Part shown: in pieces, positions 1 to 8,612 of the stretch
Layout of the letters: each line of letters starts with the position of its first letter
How positions within the stretch are numbered: position 1 is the first letter of the stretch
NCBI RefSeq assembly: GCF_030148435.1
Contig: NZ_JASBTN010000007.1
Coordinates: forward strand, 1-64,000
DNA: 64,000 bases
From: Aliiroseovarius sp.
Lineage (GTDB): Bacteria; Pseudomonadota; Alphaproteobacteria; Rhodobacterales; Rhodobacteraceae
Direction: 5' to 3'
Position numbers and translations under genes: made by a program
Notes under the pieces: model-generated
Databases searched by the model: none
The model's input: the letters and a program-made list of their open reading frames with translations, nothing else
Told to the model about the DNA's origin: nothing

Positions 1-201
1 GCCCATGACCAGGGATATGTTACCTCAGCGGCCTATTCGCCGATCCTGGAAAGCTCGATCGGGTTGGGTTTCGTCAAAGGCGGGTTCGACCGCATGGGTG
101 AGCACCTGCGCCTTGTAAACCCCTTGGAGAGACAGGAAATCATTGTCGAAATCACCAGCCCGCATTTTGTCGATCCGGAAGGAGAGAAGCTCCGTGCATA
201 A
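1..201 (+). CDS. soxA: Sarcosine oxidase alpha subunit, C-terminal fragment (GcvT-like C-terminal region); truncated by window start
   Basis: Frame 1 reads AHDQGYVTSAAYSPILESSIGLGFVKGG...PHFVDPEGEKLRA* and stops at 199-201, overlapping the start of a gamma-subunit-like gene. Confidence 0.75.
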   Translation, partial: AHDQGYVTSAAYSPILESSIGLGFVKGGFDRMGEHLRLVNPLERQEIIVEITSPHFVDPEGEKLRA

Positions 202-745
202 GTTGAAACCCATCACCCCGCTTGGGGCCGATGCCCCGCGTATCGACAGCATCGGCGGCCTGACGATCACCGAAAACACGGATATGGCGCTGGCTTCGGT
301 GACGGCCCGCCGGGGCCAGCTTCCGGCCCTGCGGGAGGCCCTCGTCCTTCCCCTGCCAGAGGTCGGGAAGTCCGCAGGCACCAGTGACTTCATCGCGTTC
401 TGGACCGGGCCAGAACAATGGATGATCTCGGCCGCGCATGACAGGCACGAGTTGCTGGCCGCAGAGCTGAAAGCCATGGTCGGGGCAAGCGCCTCGGTGG
501 TGGAACAGACCGACGCCTGGTGCCGGTTCGACGTGTCGGGACCGACCCTGGCCGACCTGTTTGAACGGCTGAGCAATATCCCCGTGCGGCGCATGGCGGC
601 CGGGGATGTCATTCGTGGCACGGTGGAGCATCTGGGCGCCTTCCTGTGGCGGGTCGCCGAGGACAGGATGGCCGTGATCGCCCCACGCTCCTCCGCGGCA
701 TCGCTCCATCATGCGCTGGCCGCTGCCGCGCGGTCGATCGCCTGA
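194..745 (+). CDS. soxG: Sarcosine oxidase gamma subunit
   Basis: GTG start at 194 overlaps the soxA stop; MHKLKPITPLGADAPRIDSIGGLTITE... with SoxG-like length (~183 aa) and position after alpha subunit. Confidence 0.8.
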   Translation: MHKLKPITPLGADAPRIDSIGGLTITENTDMALASVTARRGQLPALREALVLPLPEVGKSAGTSDFIAFWTGPEQWMISAAHDRHELLAAELKAMVGASASVVEQTDAWCRFDVSGPTLADLFERLSNIPVRRMAAGDVIRGTVEHLGAFLWRVAEDRMAVIAPRSSAASLHHALAAAARSIA

Positions 746-748
746 ACC

Positions 749-1756
749 TCAGTCATAGGGCAGCGCATCGCTGTCCTTGACCCGCATCGAGTTCTTCGCA
801 CGCCGGTCGCTGATCGGCGTGACCCCGTAGGTTTCGCGGTAGTGGCGCAGGAAGGTGCCCGGCGTGTCATAGCCGACCATATAGGCGACCTCGGTCACGG
901 GCGTGTTGGAATAGAGAACCAGCTGACGCGCCTGGCTCATGCGCATCTTGCGATAGTATTTCAGCGGACTCTGGCCGGTTGCCTCCTTGAAACTGCGTTC
1001 CAGCGTCCGGGTGGACAGGCCGACCACCTCGGCCACTTCGCTGATCTGCACCGGGCTTTCGATATGATCCGCGAAATGCTGGATCGCGCGTGCAACCGGT
1101 TTGGGCAGAAGATCCAGGCTTTTGCCGGTGGAATGGGCCGGGGTCTTCTGTGCCGTCGCGGCGCTGCGGATGAACGGGTGCTGGAACCAGCAGGCGACCT
1201 CGGCCATGACATCGCCGCCCAGGCGCCGTTCGATCAGGGTCAGCATGTGATCGAAAGCCGCCGAGGCGCCGGAGATGGTGGTGAACCCCCGCTCTTCGCA
1301 GACCACGGTACTGCGGACCGCTATGTCGGGAAAGGCGCTTTGGAACGCAGCCTCATAGCACCAGTGGACCGAAAGCGGCACCTCGCCGGTCAGTCCGGTG
1401 TCGGCCAGGGCGAAGACCCCGGCGCTGATTGCGCCCAGCTCTGTCCCGGACCGGCGCAGCCGTTGCAGCGCGGCGTTCGCCCGCGCGCGGTTTGCGAACC
1501 GGGCGTTCGGGCTGGCGGTGAACAGGATCAGGTCCAATGCTTCGATCTCTGCCAGAGTGCGATCCGGCGCGAATGTCACCCCGGCCGAGGAGGTCACTGC
1601 CCCGTCCCGTTCGGCGATTACAGTCCAGCGGAACGCCTCCTGCCCGGAAATCTCGTTTGCGGCCCGCAGGGGTTCGATACAGGAGGTCAGACAGGCCATC
1701 GGGAACCCCGGAAAAAGCAGGATCCCAAGGGTGAAGGGGGCGGGATTTGGGGTCAT
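749..1756 (-). CDS. GlxA-type transcriptional regulator (DJ-1/GATase1-like N-terminus plus AraC HTH); GbdR/SouR-like by context
   Basis: PFTLGILLFPGFPMACLTSCIEPLRAAN...N-terminus; C-terminal AraC HTH (EVAEVVGLSTRTLERSFKEATGQSPLKYYRKMRM); convergent with soxG. Confidence 0.85.
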   Translation of the reverse strand: MTPNPAPFTLGILLFPGFPMACLTSCIEPLRAANEISGQEAFRWTVIAERDGAVTSSAGVTFAPDRTLAEIEALDLILFTASPNARFANRARANAALQRLRRSGTELGAISAGVFALADTGLTGEVPLSVHWCYEAAFQSAFPDIAVRSTVVCEERGFTTISGASAAFDHMLTLIERRLGGDVMAEVACWFQHPFIRSAATAQKTPAHSTGKSLDLLPKPVARAIQHFADHIESPVQISEVAEVVGLSTRTLERSFKEATGQSPLKYYRKMRMSQARQLVLYSNTPVTEVAYMVGYDTPGTFLRHYRETYGVTPISDRRAKNSMRVKDSDALPYD

Positions 1757-2649
1757 GAAAGCTCTCCCAATGCCATCTCGTGCGTGCATTCACGAATGCG
1801 ATCTTCCAGCAGCCGGGCGGCCGGAGACATGGTGGAATCAGCCCGGCGCAGCAGGTGAATTGTGCGTTTCGCCTGCGTATCTGCCAGCGGGCGGAAGGTC
1901 AGATTGGGTGAATATGACGCGCGAACCGCCATTTCCGGCAGGATCGTCACCCCGATTTCCGCATGCACCATGGCCAGGATCGAGGTCAGGTTGTGCGCCG
2001 ACAAAAGCGCGCGCGCGTGCAGCTCGCGGGACGGTTCGGCTCTGATTCCGGCCGACAGGCTGTTGGCGATCAGGCGTTCCCCGGCCAACTCCGCCCAGGA
2101 CACCGGCCCTGCCTCCTGCGCCAGCGGATGCGTGGGGGCGCAGATCACGCCGAACCTGTCCGACAGCAGGGGTTCGCTTTGCAGTCCGACGCCATTGTCG
2201 CCCAGGGTCGCGATGCCGATATCAACACGGTTGCGTGACAGCTCATGCAGAATCGAACTGCTGTCCATATCCCGCAACTCGATGTCCAGTTTTTTGAACT
2301 CATTGATATACCGTGAAAAAATCCGGGGAATGATGGTCCCCGCCACCGAGGGCACTGTGGCGATGCGCACATGCCCGTGCGTCGCCTTGGCATGGCCCTC
2401 GATCGCTTTCACCGTATTGTCGAACTGTTGCAGCTCCCGTTCTGCCTGTTCCAGAACGAAACTCCCCAGGGCGGTGAGCTTGTTCTTGCGGTCGGTTTCG
2501 AACAGCGGTTCGCCCAGGTGGGTTTCAAGCTGTTTCAGCATCATCGACACGGCAGAGGGGGTGCGCCCGAGCCTCTCGGCCGCGTCGCTCAGATTGCCGC
2601 TGCGGGCCACGGCCGCGAAGCCGCGTAACATCTCGATTTTCAGCGCCAT
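1753..2649 (-). CDS. LysR family transcriptional regulator
   Basis: N-terminal HTH MLRGFAAVARSGNLSDAAERLGRTPSAVSMMLKQLETHLGEPLFETDRKNKLT; divergent from the ALDH-led operon. Confidence 0.92.
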   Translation of the reverse strand: MALKIEMLRGFAAVARSGNLSDAAERLGRTPSAVSMMLKQLETHLGEPLFETDRKNKLTALGSFVLEQAERELQQFDNTVKAIEGHAKATHGHVRIATVPSVAGTIIPRIFSRYINEFKKLDIELRDMDSSSILHELSRNRVDIGIATLGDNGVGLQSEPLLSDRFGVICAPTHPLAQEAGPVSWAELAGERLIANSLSAGIRAEPSRELHARALLSAHNLTSILAMVHAEIGVTILPEMAVRASYSPNLTFRPLADTQAKRTIHLLRRADSTMSPAARLLEDRIRECTHEMALGELS

Positions 2650-2670
2650 CAGGTCACAATTTCAGTTTGG

Positions 2671-2707
2671 TTGAAGTTTAGTTCAATTATTTGAGTTTGA
2701 TTGAAAT
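2671..2707. promoter_or_regulatory. Candidate LysR operator (TTGAAgtttagTTCAA plus TTGA direct repeats) in the divergent promoter region
   Basis: Inverted repeat TTGAAGTTTAGTTCAA at 2671-2686, then TTGAGTTTGATTGAAAT; AT-rich island between divergent LysR gene and operon. Confidence 0.6.
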
Positions 2708-2760
2708 GGAGCGAAGAGTCCATACCCATGGAAACGAATACCGTCTGAGGCGACATATCC

Positions 2761-4209
2761 ATGACTGATCTTCAAAAGAACCTGATTGCCGGCGAATGGC
2801 TGGCGGGCGTTGGCGAAATCGAAAACCGCAACCCGTCGGACCTGTCCGACCTGGTTGGCGTGTTTGCGCAGGCCAGCAGCGACCAGCTGGACGCCACGCT
2901 CGATCAGGCCCGTATCGCACAGCGCGAATGGGCAGCTTTCGGCCTGGAGCGCAAGCAGGCGGTTCTGATGGCGATCGGCAACGAGCTGATGGCGCGTGCC
3001 GAAGAACTGGGCACGCTTCTGTCGCGCGAAGAGGGCAAACCCTTTGCCGAGGGCAAGGGCGAAGTATATCGCGCCGGACAGTTCTTTACCTACTACGCCG
3101 CCGAATGCCTGCGCCAGCTGGGTGAAAACGCGGACAGCGTGCGCCCCGGCGTGGAAATCGACGTGCGCCGCGAAGCGGTCGGCACCGTGGCAATCATCAG
3201 CCCCTGGAACTTCCCGACCGCGACTGCTTCTTGGAAAATTGCGCCTGCGCTCTGCTACGGCAATGCGGTGGTGTGGAAACCGGCCAACGTGACGCCCGCC
3301 TCGGCCGTGGCCCTGGCCGAGATCATCAATCGGCAGGACATTCCCAAGGGCCTGTTCAGCCTGGTCATGGGCGCGGGCCGCGAGATCGGTCAGCGTCTGG
3401 TCGAAAGTCCCAAGGTGAATGCGATTTCCTTCACCGGTTCGGTGCCGGTGGGCAAGGGCATCGCCTCTGTCGCGATCCAGAACCTGACCAAGGTGCAGAT
3501 GGAGATGGGATCGAAAAACGCCTTGGCCGTGATGGATGACGCCGACCTTGATCTGGCCGTGACCCTTGCGCTGGGCGGCGCCTTCGGCGGCACCGGCCAG
3601 AAATGCACCGCGTCCTCCCGGCTCGTGGTCCACGAGGCCGTGCACGACGCCTTTGTCGAAAAACTGGTGGCCGGAACGCAAGCAATGAAAGTGGGCCACG
3701 CGCTGGAAGAGGGCACCCAGATGGGGCCTGTCGTCAGTCAGCAGCAGCTGTCCGAAAACCTGGCCTATGTCGACCTGGGCAAGTCGGAAGGCGCGGAACT
3801 TGCCTGCGGCGGCGCACAGCTCGACATGCCGACCCGTGGTTTCTACATGTCGCCGGGCGTGTTCCTGAACACCACAAATGACATGCGGATCAACCGCGAG
3901 GAAATGTTCGCTCCGCTGACCTCGGTGATCAAGGTCGGCAGCTATGACGAGGCGCTGGCCACGGTGAACGACACCAACTTCGGCCTGACCTCGGGCATCG
4001 TGACGACATCGCTGGCCCGCGCCACCCATTTCCGCCGCAACGCCCGGACCGGCGTCGTCACCGTGAACCTGCCGACCGCCGGCACCGATTATCATGTGCC
4101 CTTCGGTGGCCGGGGAGACAGCTCCTACGGGCCGCGCGAACAGGGCAAGGCGGCGGCGGAGTTCTACACTACCGTCAAGACCGCCTATATCAGCGCGGGC
4201 CCGGTCTGA
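2761..4209 (+). CDS. NAD(P)-dependent aldehyde dehydrogenase (alpha-ketoglutarate-semialdehyde dehydrogenase-like)
   Basis: ALDH motifs: ISPWNFPTAT, ISFTGSVPVGKGI, VQMEMGSKN (Glu), GGTGQKCTASSR (catalytic Cys). Confidence 0.93.
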   Translation: MTDLQKNLIAGEWLAGVGEIENRNPSDLSDLVGVFAQASSDQLDATLDQARIAQREWAAFGLERKQAVLMAIGNELMARAEELGTLLSREEGKPFAEGKGEVYRAGQFFTYYAAECLRQLGENADSVRPGVEIDVRREAVGTVAIISPWNFPTATASWKIAPALCYGNAVVWKPANVTPASAVALAEIINRQDIPKGLFSLVMGAGREIGQRLVESPKVNAISFTGSVPVGKGIASVAIQNLTKVQMEMGSKNALAVMDDADLDLAVTLALGGAFGGTGQKCTASSRLVVHEAVHDAFVEKLVAGTQAMKVGHALEEGTQMGPVVSQQQLSENLAYVDLGKSEGAELACGGAQLDMPTRGFYMSPGVFLNTTNDMRINREEMFAPLTSVIKVGSYDEALATVNDTNFGLTSGIVTTSLARATHFRRNARTGVVTVNLPTAGTDYHVPFGGRGDSSYGPREQGKAAAEFYTTVKTAYISAGPV

Positions 4210-5189
4210 TGCGTATCGACGGTCTGCAATATGCCAACTGGTCGGAAAAGATCTTCCGCCAGCTGAGAGAAGGGGGCGTGGACGCGATTCATGTCACCAT
4301 CGCCTATCACGAGAACTTTCGCGAAACGGTTCTGAACTTCGAGAAGTGGAACCGCTGGTTCGAGCAGTACCCGGACCTGATCATGAAAGGTCAATGGGCA
4401 TCTGACATCGACGTGGCCCGCGAAACCGGGCGCACGGCGGTGTTCTTCGGCTTCCAGAACCCGTCGCCCATCGAAGACGATATCGGCCTGATCGAGATCG
4501 TGCACACTCTGGGCGCGCGCTTCATGCAGTTGACCTACAACAACCAGTCGCTGCTGGCGACCGGTTGTTACGAGGCCGAGGACACCGGGCTTACCCGCAT
4601 GGGCAGGCAGGTCGTTCGCGAGATGAACCGCGTGGGGCTGGTGGTGGACATGAGCCATTCAGCGGACCGGTCGACCATCGAAGCGGCGGAGTTTTCCGCC
4701 CGCCCCATCGCCATCACCCACGCCAACCCGCATGACTGGTCGCCGGCCCTGCGCAACAAGAAGGACGCAGTCATTCGTGCGGTCATCGAAAACGGCGGCA
4801 TGTTCGGCTTTTCGGTCTATCCGCACCACCTGAAGGACAAGTCCGACTGCACGCTGGAAAGCTTCTGCGAGATGATCGCGCGCACGGCGGACAGATACGG
4901 GGTGGAGCATCTGGGGATCGGCACGGACCTCTGCCAGGACCAGCCTGACAGCATCGTCGAATGGATGCGCGTGGGGCGCTGGACCAAGGACATCGACTAT
5001 GGCGAAGGATCGAGATCCGCGCCCGGTTTCCCGGCCATGCCCCGCTGGTTCGAGGACAACCGCCATTTCGGCAACATCGAAACGGGCCTGCGCACGGTGG
5101 GCATGAGCACGACCGAGGTCGCCGCCATCATGGGCGGCAACTGGTACCGCTTCTTTGCAGAGAGCTTTGGTCCGCAAGCAGGACGCTGA
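4209..5189 (+). CDS. Peptidase M19 (renal/membrane dipeptidase) family protein with divergent metal-site motifs
   Basis: VDMSHSADRS, THANPHDWSP, YGVEHLGIGTDLCQD, MGGNWYRFF are M19-like; canonical DGHND and GVEG motifs replaced by DGLQY and GFQN; start overlaps upstream stop. Confidence 0.85.
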   Translation: MRIDGLQYANWSEKIFRQLREGGVDAIHVTIAYHENFRETVLNFEKWNRWFEQYPDLIMKGQWASDIDVARETGRTAVFFGFQNPSPIEDDIGLIEIVHTLGARFMQLTYNNQSLLATGCYEAEDTGLTRMGRQVVREMNRVGLVVDMSHSADRSTIEAAEFSARPIAITHANPHDWSPALRNKKDAVIRAVIENGGMFGFSVYPHHLKDKSDCTLESFCEMIARTADRYGVEHLGIGTDLCQDQPDSIVEWMRVGRWTKDIDYGEGSRSAPGFPAMPRWFEDNRHFGNIETGLRTVGMSTTEVAAIMGGNWYRFFAESFGPQAGR

Positions 5190-5253
5190 CGGACCCGGGG
5201 GAGTGAAACTTGGCCTGAAGCGAACAGGACAGGCCATACTTAGGGAGGAATAG

Positions 5254-6798
5254 ATGACTGAAACATCTATGGAAATGAACAAGCAGAAAAGCCGCGTGAA
5301 CAAGCCGCTTTTCCTGATTTCGGGGGGCTTCATCGCGCTCTTCTGCGTGGCTGCGCTGGTCAATCTCGACGCGCTGTCGTCGGCTGTGGACTGGGGCTTC
5401 AATGTCTCGGCCACCTATTTCGGGCTCTACTGGCAGGTGCTGCTTCTGGCGACCTTCCTGATCGGGCTGGTCCTGTGCGTCCTGCCCGGTGGCAAGGCGA
5501 TCATGGGCGGGCTGGCCGCGCCCGAGTTCACCGTGTTCCAATGGGGCTCGATGATCATGTGTACGCTGTTGGCTGGCGGCGGTGTGTTCTGGGCGGCCGG
5601 TGAGCCGATTGCCCATTTCCTCTACTCCCCGCCGCTTTATGGCGCCGATGGGGGCACCGCAGAGGCCGTGAACCCGGCCATTGCGCAGAGCTTCATGCAC
5701 TGGGGCTTTTTGGCCTGGGCGATCCTGGGCTCGCTTTCGACCGTGATGCTGATGCACTACCACTATGAAAAGGGTCTGCCGCTGGCACCGCGCACGTTGC
5801 TGTACCCGCTGTTCGGCGACAAGGCGATCCACGGCCCGATCGGTCTGATTGCCGATGCCTCGTCGATCATTGCCGTGGTCGCGGGCACCGTGGGGCCGAT
5901 CGGCTTTCTCGGCCTGCAGGTCAGCTATGGCCTGTCCGACCTGTTCGGCATTCCCGACGTTTTCGCCACCCAGTTCGTGGTGATCGCGGGCCTGGTTGCG
6001 ATCTACACGGTCTCGGCCATGACCGGGTTGTCGCGCGGCATTCAGCTTCTGTCCAAGGTCAACGTGATCCTGGCCGCCGCCCTTCTGGTCTTCGTGCTGG
6101 TGGCCGGTCCGACCGGGTTCATCTTCGGCTCGTTCTTCTCGGGTTTCGGCACCTACCTGGGCAATTTCTTCCAGATGGCTCTGTATCGCGGTGACGCTGG
6201 CATCTTCGGCGAGCCGGGCTGGCTGGGCTGGTGGACGGTGTTCTTCTGGGGCTGGTTCATGGGCTACGGTCCGCTGATGGCGATGTTCATCGCCCGCGTG
6301 TCGCGCGGCCGGTCAATCCGGTCGATCATCATCATGCTGTCGCTTGTCGCCCCGATCGTGACCAACTTCTGGTTCACCATCATCGGCGGCACCGGCATCT
6401 CGATGGAACTGGCTGAAACCGGCACCATCTCGACCGCCTTCGAAGGCTTCAACCTGCCCGCCGCGCTGCTGGCGATCACCTCGAACCTGCCGATGGGTTT
6501 CCTGGTGTCGCTGCTGTTCCTGATCCTGACCACGATCTTCGTGGCCACCACCGGGGATTCGATGAGCTACGTGATTTCCGCTACCATGAGCGACGGAGAC
6601 AACCCGCCCGCCATGGTGCGCGTGTTCTGGGGCGTGGCCATGGGGGTGATGGCGGTGATCCTGATCTCGGTCGGGTCGGGCGGCGTGTCCAAGCTGCAAA
6701 GCTTCATCGTCGTGACCGCCGTTCCGGTGTCGCTGATCCTGCTGCCCTCGCTGTGGGATGCCCTGCGCATCACCCTGGCCAAGGGCAAGGAAAGCTGA
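5254..6798 (+). CDS. BCCT family transporter
   Basis: ~12 hydrophobic segments; WGFNVSATYFGLYWQ, FWAAGEPIAHF, WTVFFWGWFMGYGPLMAMFIARVSRGRSIR. Confidence 0.92.
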   Translation: MTETSMEMNKQKSRVNKPLFLISGGFIALFCVAALVNLDALSSAVDWGFNVSATYFGLYWQVLLLATFLIGLVLCVLPGGKAIMGGLAAPEFTVFQWGSMIMCTLLAGGGVFWAAGEPIAHFLYSPPLYGADGGTAEAVNPAIAQSFMHWGFLAWAILGSLSTVMLMHYHYEKGLPLAPRTLLYPLFGDKAIHGPIGLIADASSIIAVVAGTVGPIGFLGLQVSYGLSDLFGIPDVFATQFVVIAGLVAIYTVSAMTGLSRGIQLLSKVNVILAAALLVFVLVAGPTGFIFGSFFSGFGTYLGNFFQMALYRGDAGIFGEPGWLGWWTVFFWGWFMGYGPLMAMFIARVSRGRSIRSIIIMLSLVAPIVTNFWFTIIGGTGISMELAETGTISTAFEGFNLPAALLAITSNLPMGFLVSLLFLILTTIFVATTGDSMSYVISATMSDGDNPPAMVRVFWGVAMGVMAVILISVGSGGVSKLQSFIVVTAVPVSLILLPSLWDALRITLAKGKES

Positions 6799-6804
6799 AC
6801 AACC

Positions 6805-6830
6805 TGCCGGGCGTCCCTGGGCGCCCGGCA
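6805..6830 (+). other. Intercistronic hairpin (perfect 9-bp arms, no U-tract)
   Basis: TGCCGGGCG-TCCCTGGG-CGCCCGGCA just after the BCCT stop. Confidence 0.65.
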
Positions 6831-6908
6831 TCCGCCCCGATTGCATCGCCCGACCTGTTCACCCACTTTCGGGCCTTCTGAACGTCCTGACTGCAAAGGC
6901 TGACCAGA

Positions 6909-8612
6909 ATGACCGACATTCTCTGCCGCGACCCGAACACCGTAATGCGCCTTCAGCGCCTGGGGTCCATCCACCAATCCCGCCTGTCCTTCATGCGCCT
7001 GTTGACCCGTCGCCTGGCCCGCGAGGGCTGGCGTTTCCAACAGACCGCCTTCGAGGTGAACGACAAGGGCGAGGGCCACGCGGTCTATACCGCTCATGGG
7101 CCCGACCGTGCCTATTCCCTGATCGCCTATGCCCATGACCTGCCGGCCGAAAAACGCTCGGACCGGGTCATTGCGGACGCCTGGGATGCCACGTTCACCC
7201 TGTTCGACGGGGTGCCGACTGCTGCCGACATCGAACGCCTGTCGCACAATATCCCGGTGCAGGAAGCGGGGCGCGTGACCGGCACGGAACTGTCGGTGTC
7301 GCGTGCCAACCGTTCGGTGCGCCTGTGGGAACACGTGGTCAGCGAACTGGCCGCCGGGCGCCAGCCTGATGCGGCCCAGATCGAGGCCGTGGGCTACCTG
7401 ATGCGCACAACCGCCGTCTATGGGTCCGGCAAGCTTGGCGCGGCGGATCGCGAGATGATCGCCGACCGTGCCGAATTCCGCGCACCTTTCCAGGTCGAGA
7501 TGCTGTCGGTTTACCTGACCCGCTGGTTCGTGCTGGATCTGGTGCAGCACATGGCCAACCTGCGTGCCGCCGCTGCGGGTGCCGAGGCCGCGCAGCTGTC
7601 GCCTGAGCTGGCCCGGTCCATGGGTATCGGCAACTCGACGGGTTTGGGCATGGCGCCCTTCCTGCTGAACCACCCGGTGCTGTTCAACAACTGGGTCGCC
7701 GCGCGCGAAAACGCCATTCGCGCCGTGCGCAACCTGGCCAAGGCCAGCGCCGACGAAGTTGCCCTGTTCCGTGAACTTGTGGATCGTAGCAAGCTCTCGA
7801 TCGCAGCCTGGCACAGCGAACACCCGATCCAGATCGAAAAACTTGGCGACCTGCGCGCGGATGTGGCCAAGCTGGATACCTACCTGGCGCAGCATGGTCT
7901 GACCGGTGCGCAGCCCTGGGACGTCCTCTACAGCTGGGCTGAACAGGCGCTGTCTCTGGAAGGGCAGGAATGGATCGCCTCGCTGATCCTGGAACCCTAC
8001 GGCGCGCTGGTCGATGGGTTTGCCGAGGAGATGGCCGCCGACAATACCGCCACCTTCCGCATTGCCGGGGCGATGAGCATCGGCGATCTGCGCGCGCTGC
8101 TCAAGGATGTCTACGCCTGGGCCATCGACATCGACTGGCAGGCGCCCGAGAACCGCGCCCGCGCCTGGTATGTCTCGGAAGAGAAGCTTGAACCGCGCCT
8201 GGGCGAACGGTTCGAAGAGCCGATCGAGGAATATGAACAGCCCCTGGCGCCGGGTCGTGATGCTGCGCAGCTATACCAGGCGCTGGCCCACTGGCCGGAC
8301 GAGGCACAGGTGGCCGAGTTCCTGCTGCGCCACCCCGAACACCGCCATGTTCTGCGCCGCGCCCAGATCGTGGGCCGCGCCCCTTACGCCGAGATCCGCG
8401 ACAATACGATCTCGGACCGGGTTCTGCCGATCGACATGCTGCGCTGCAAGCTGGCCTTTTTCGGTGCCACGCAGTTCGACCCTCGGTCGGACCGCTGGGT
8501 GCGCATCTGCATGTATGGAAACGCCCCGCTGCCAACCGAACTGACCGTCGAGAATGCCGATTTCTGGGTCTTTCCCGATCAGGAAACCGTGCTTGAGGAG
8601 ACCGGAGCATGA
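6909..8612 (+). CDS. Conserved-looking protein of unknown function (567 aa), no recognised family
   Basis: Long ORF with codon usage consistent with operon; stop overlaps start of next gene (ATGA); motif-like stretch GIGNSTGLGMAPFLLNHPVLFNNWV. Confidence 0.85.
   Translation: MTDILCRDPNTVMRLQRLGSIHQSRLSFMRLLTRRLAREGWRFQQTAFEVNDKGEGHAVYTAHGPDRAYSLIAYAHDLPAEKRSDRVIADAWDATFTLFDGVPTAADIERLSHNIPVQEAGRVTGTELSVSRANRSVRLWEHVVSELAAGRQPDAAQIEAVGYLMRTTAVYGSGKLGAADREMIADRAEFRAPFQVEMLSVYLTRWFVLDLVQHMANLRAAAAGAEAAQLSPELARSMGIGNSTGLGMAPFLLNHPVLFNNWVAARENAIRAVRNLAKASADEVALFRELVDRSKLSIAAWHSEHPIQIEKLGDLRADVAKLDTYLAQHGLTGAQPWDVLYSWAEQALSLEGQEWIASLILEPYGALVDGFAEEMAADNTATFRIAGAMSIGDLRALLKDVYAWAIDIDWQAPENRARAWYVSEEKLEPRLGERFEEPIEEYEQPLAPGRDAAQLYQALAHWPDEAQVAEFLLRHPEHRHVLRRAQIVGRAPYAEIRDNTISDRVLPIDMLRCKLAFFGATQFDPRSDRWVRICMYGNAPLPTELTVENADFWVFPDQETVLEETGA

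Noticed and set aside
2683-4095. 470-aa minus-strand ORF opposite the aldehyde dehydrogenase
   Set aside because: Antisense shadow; the plus-strand ALDH has intact catalytic motifs
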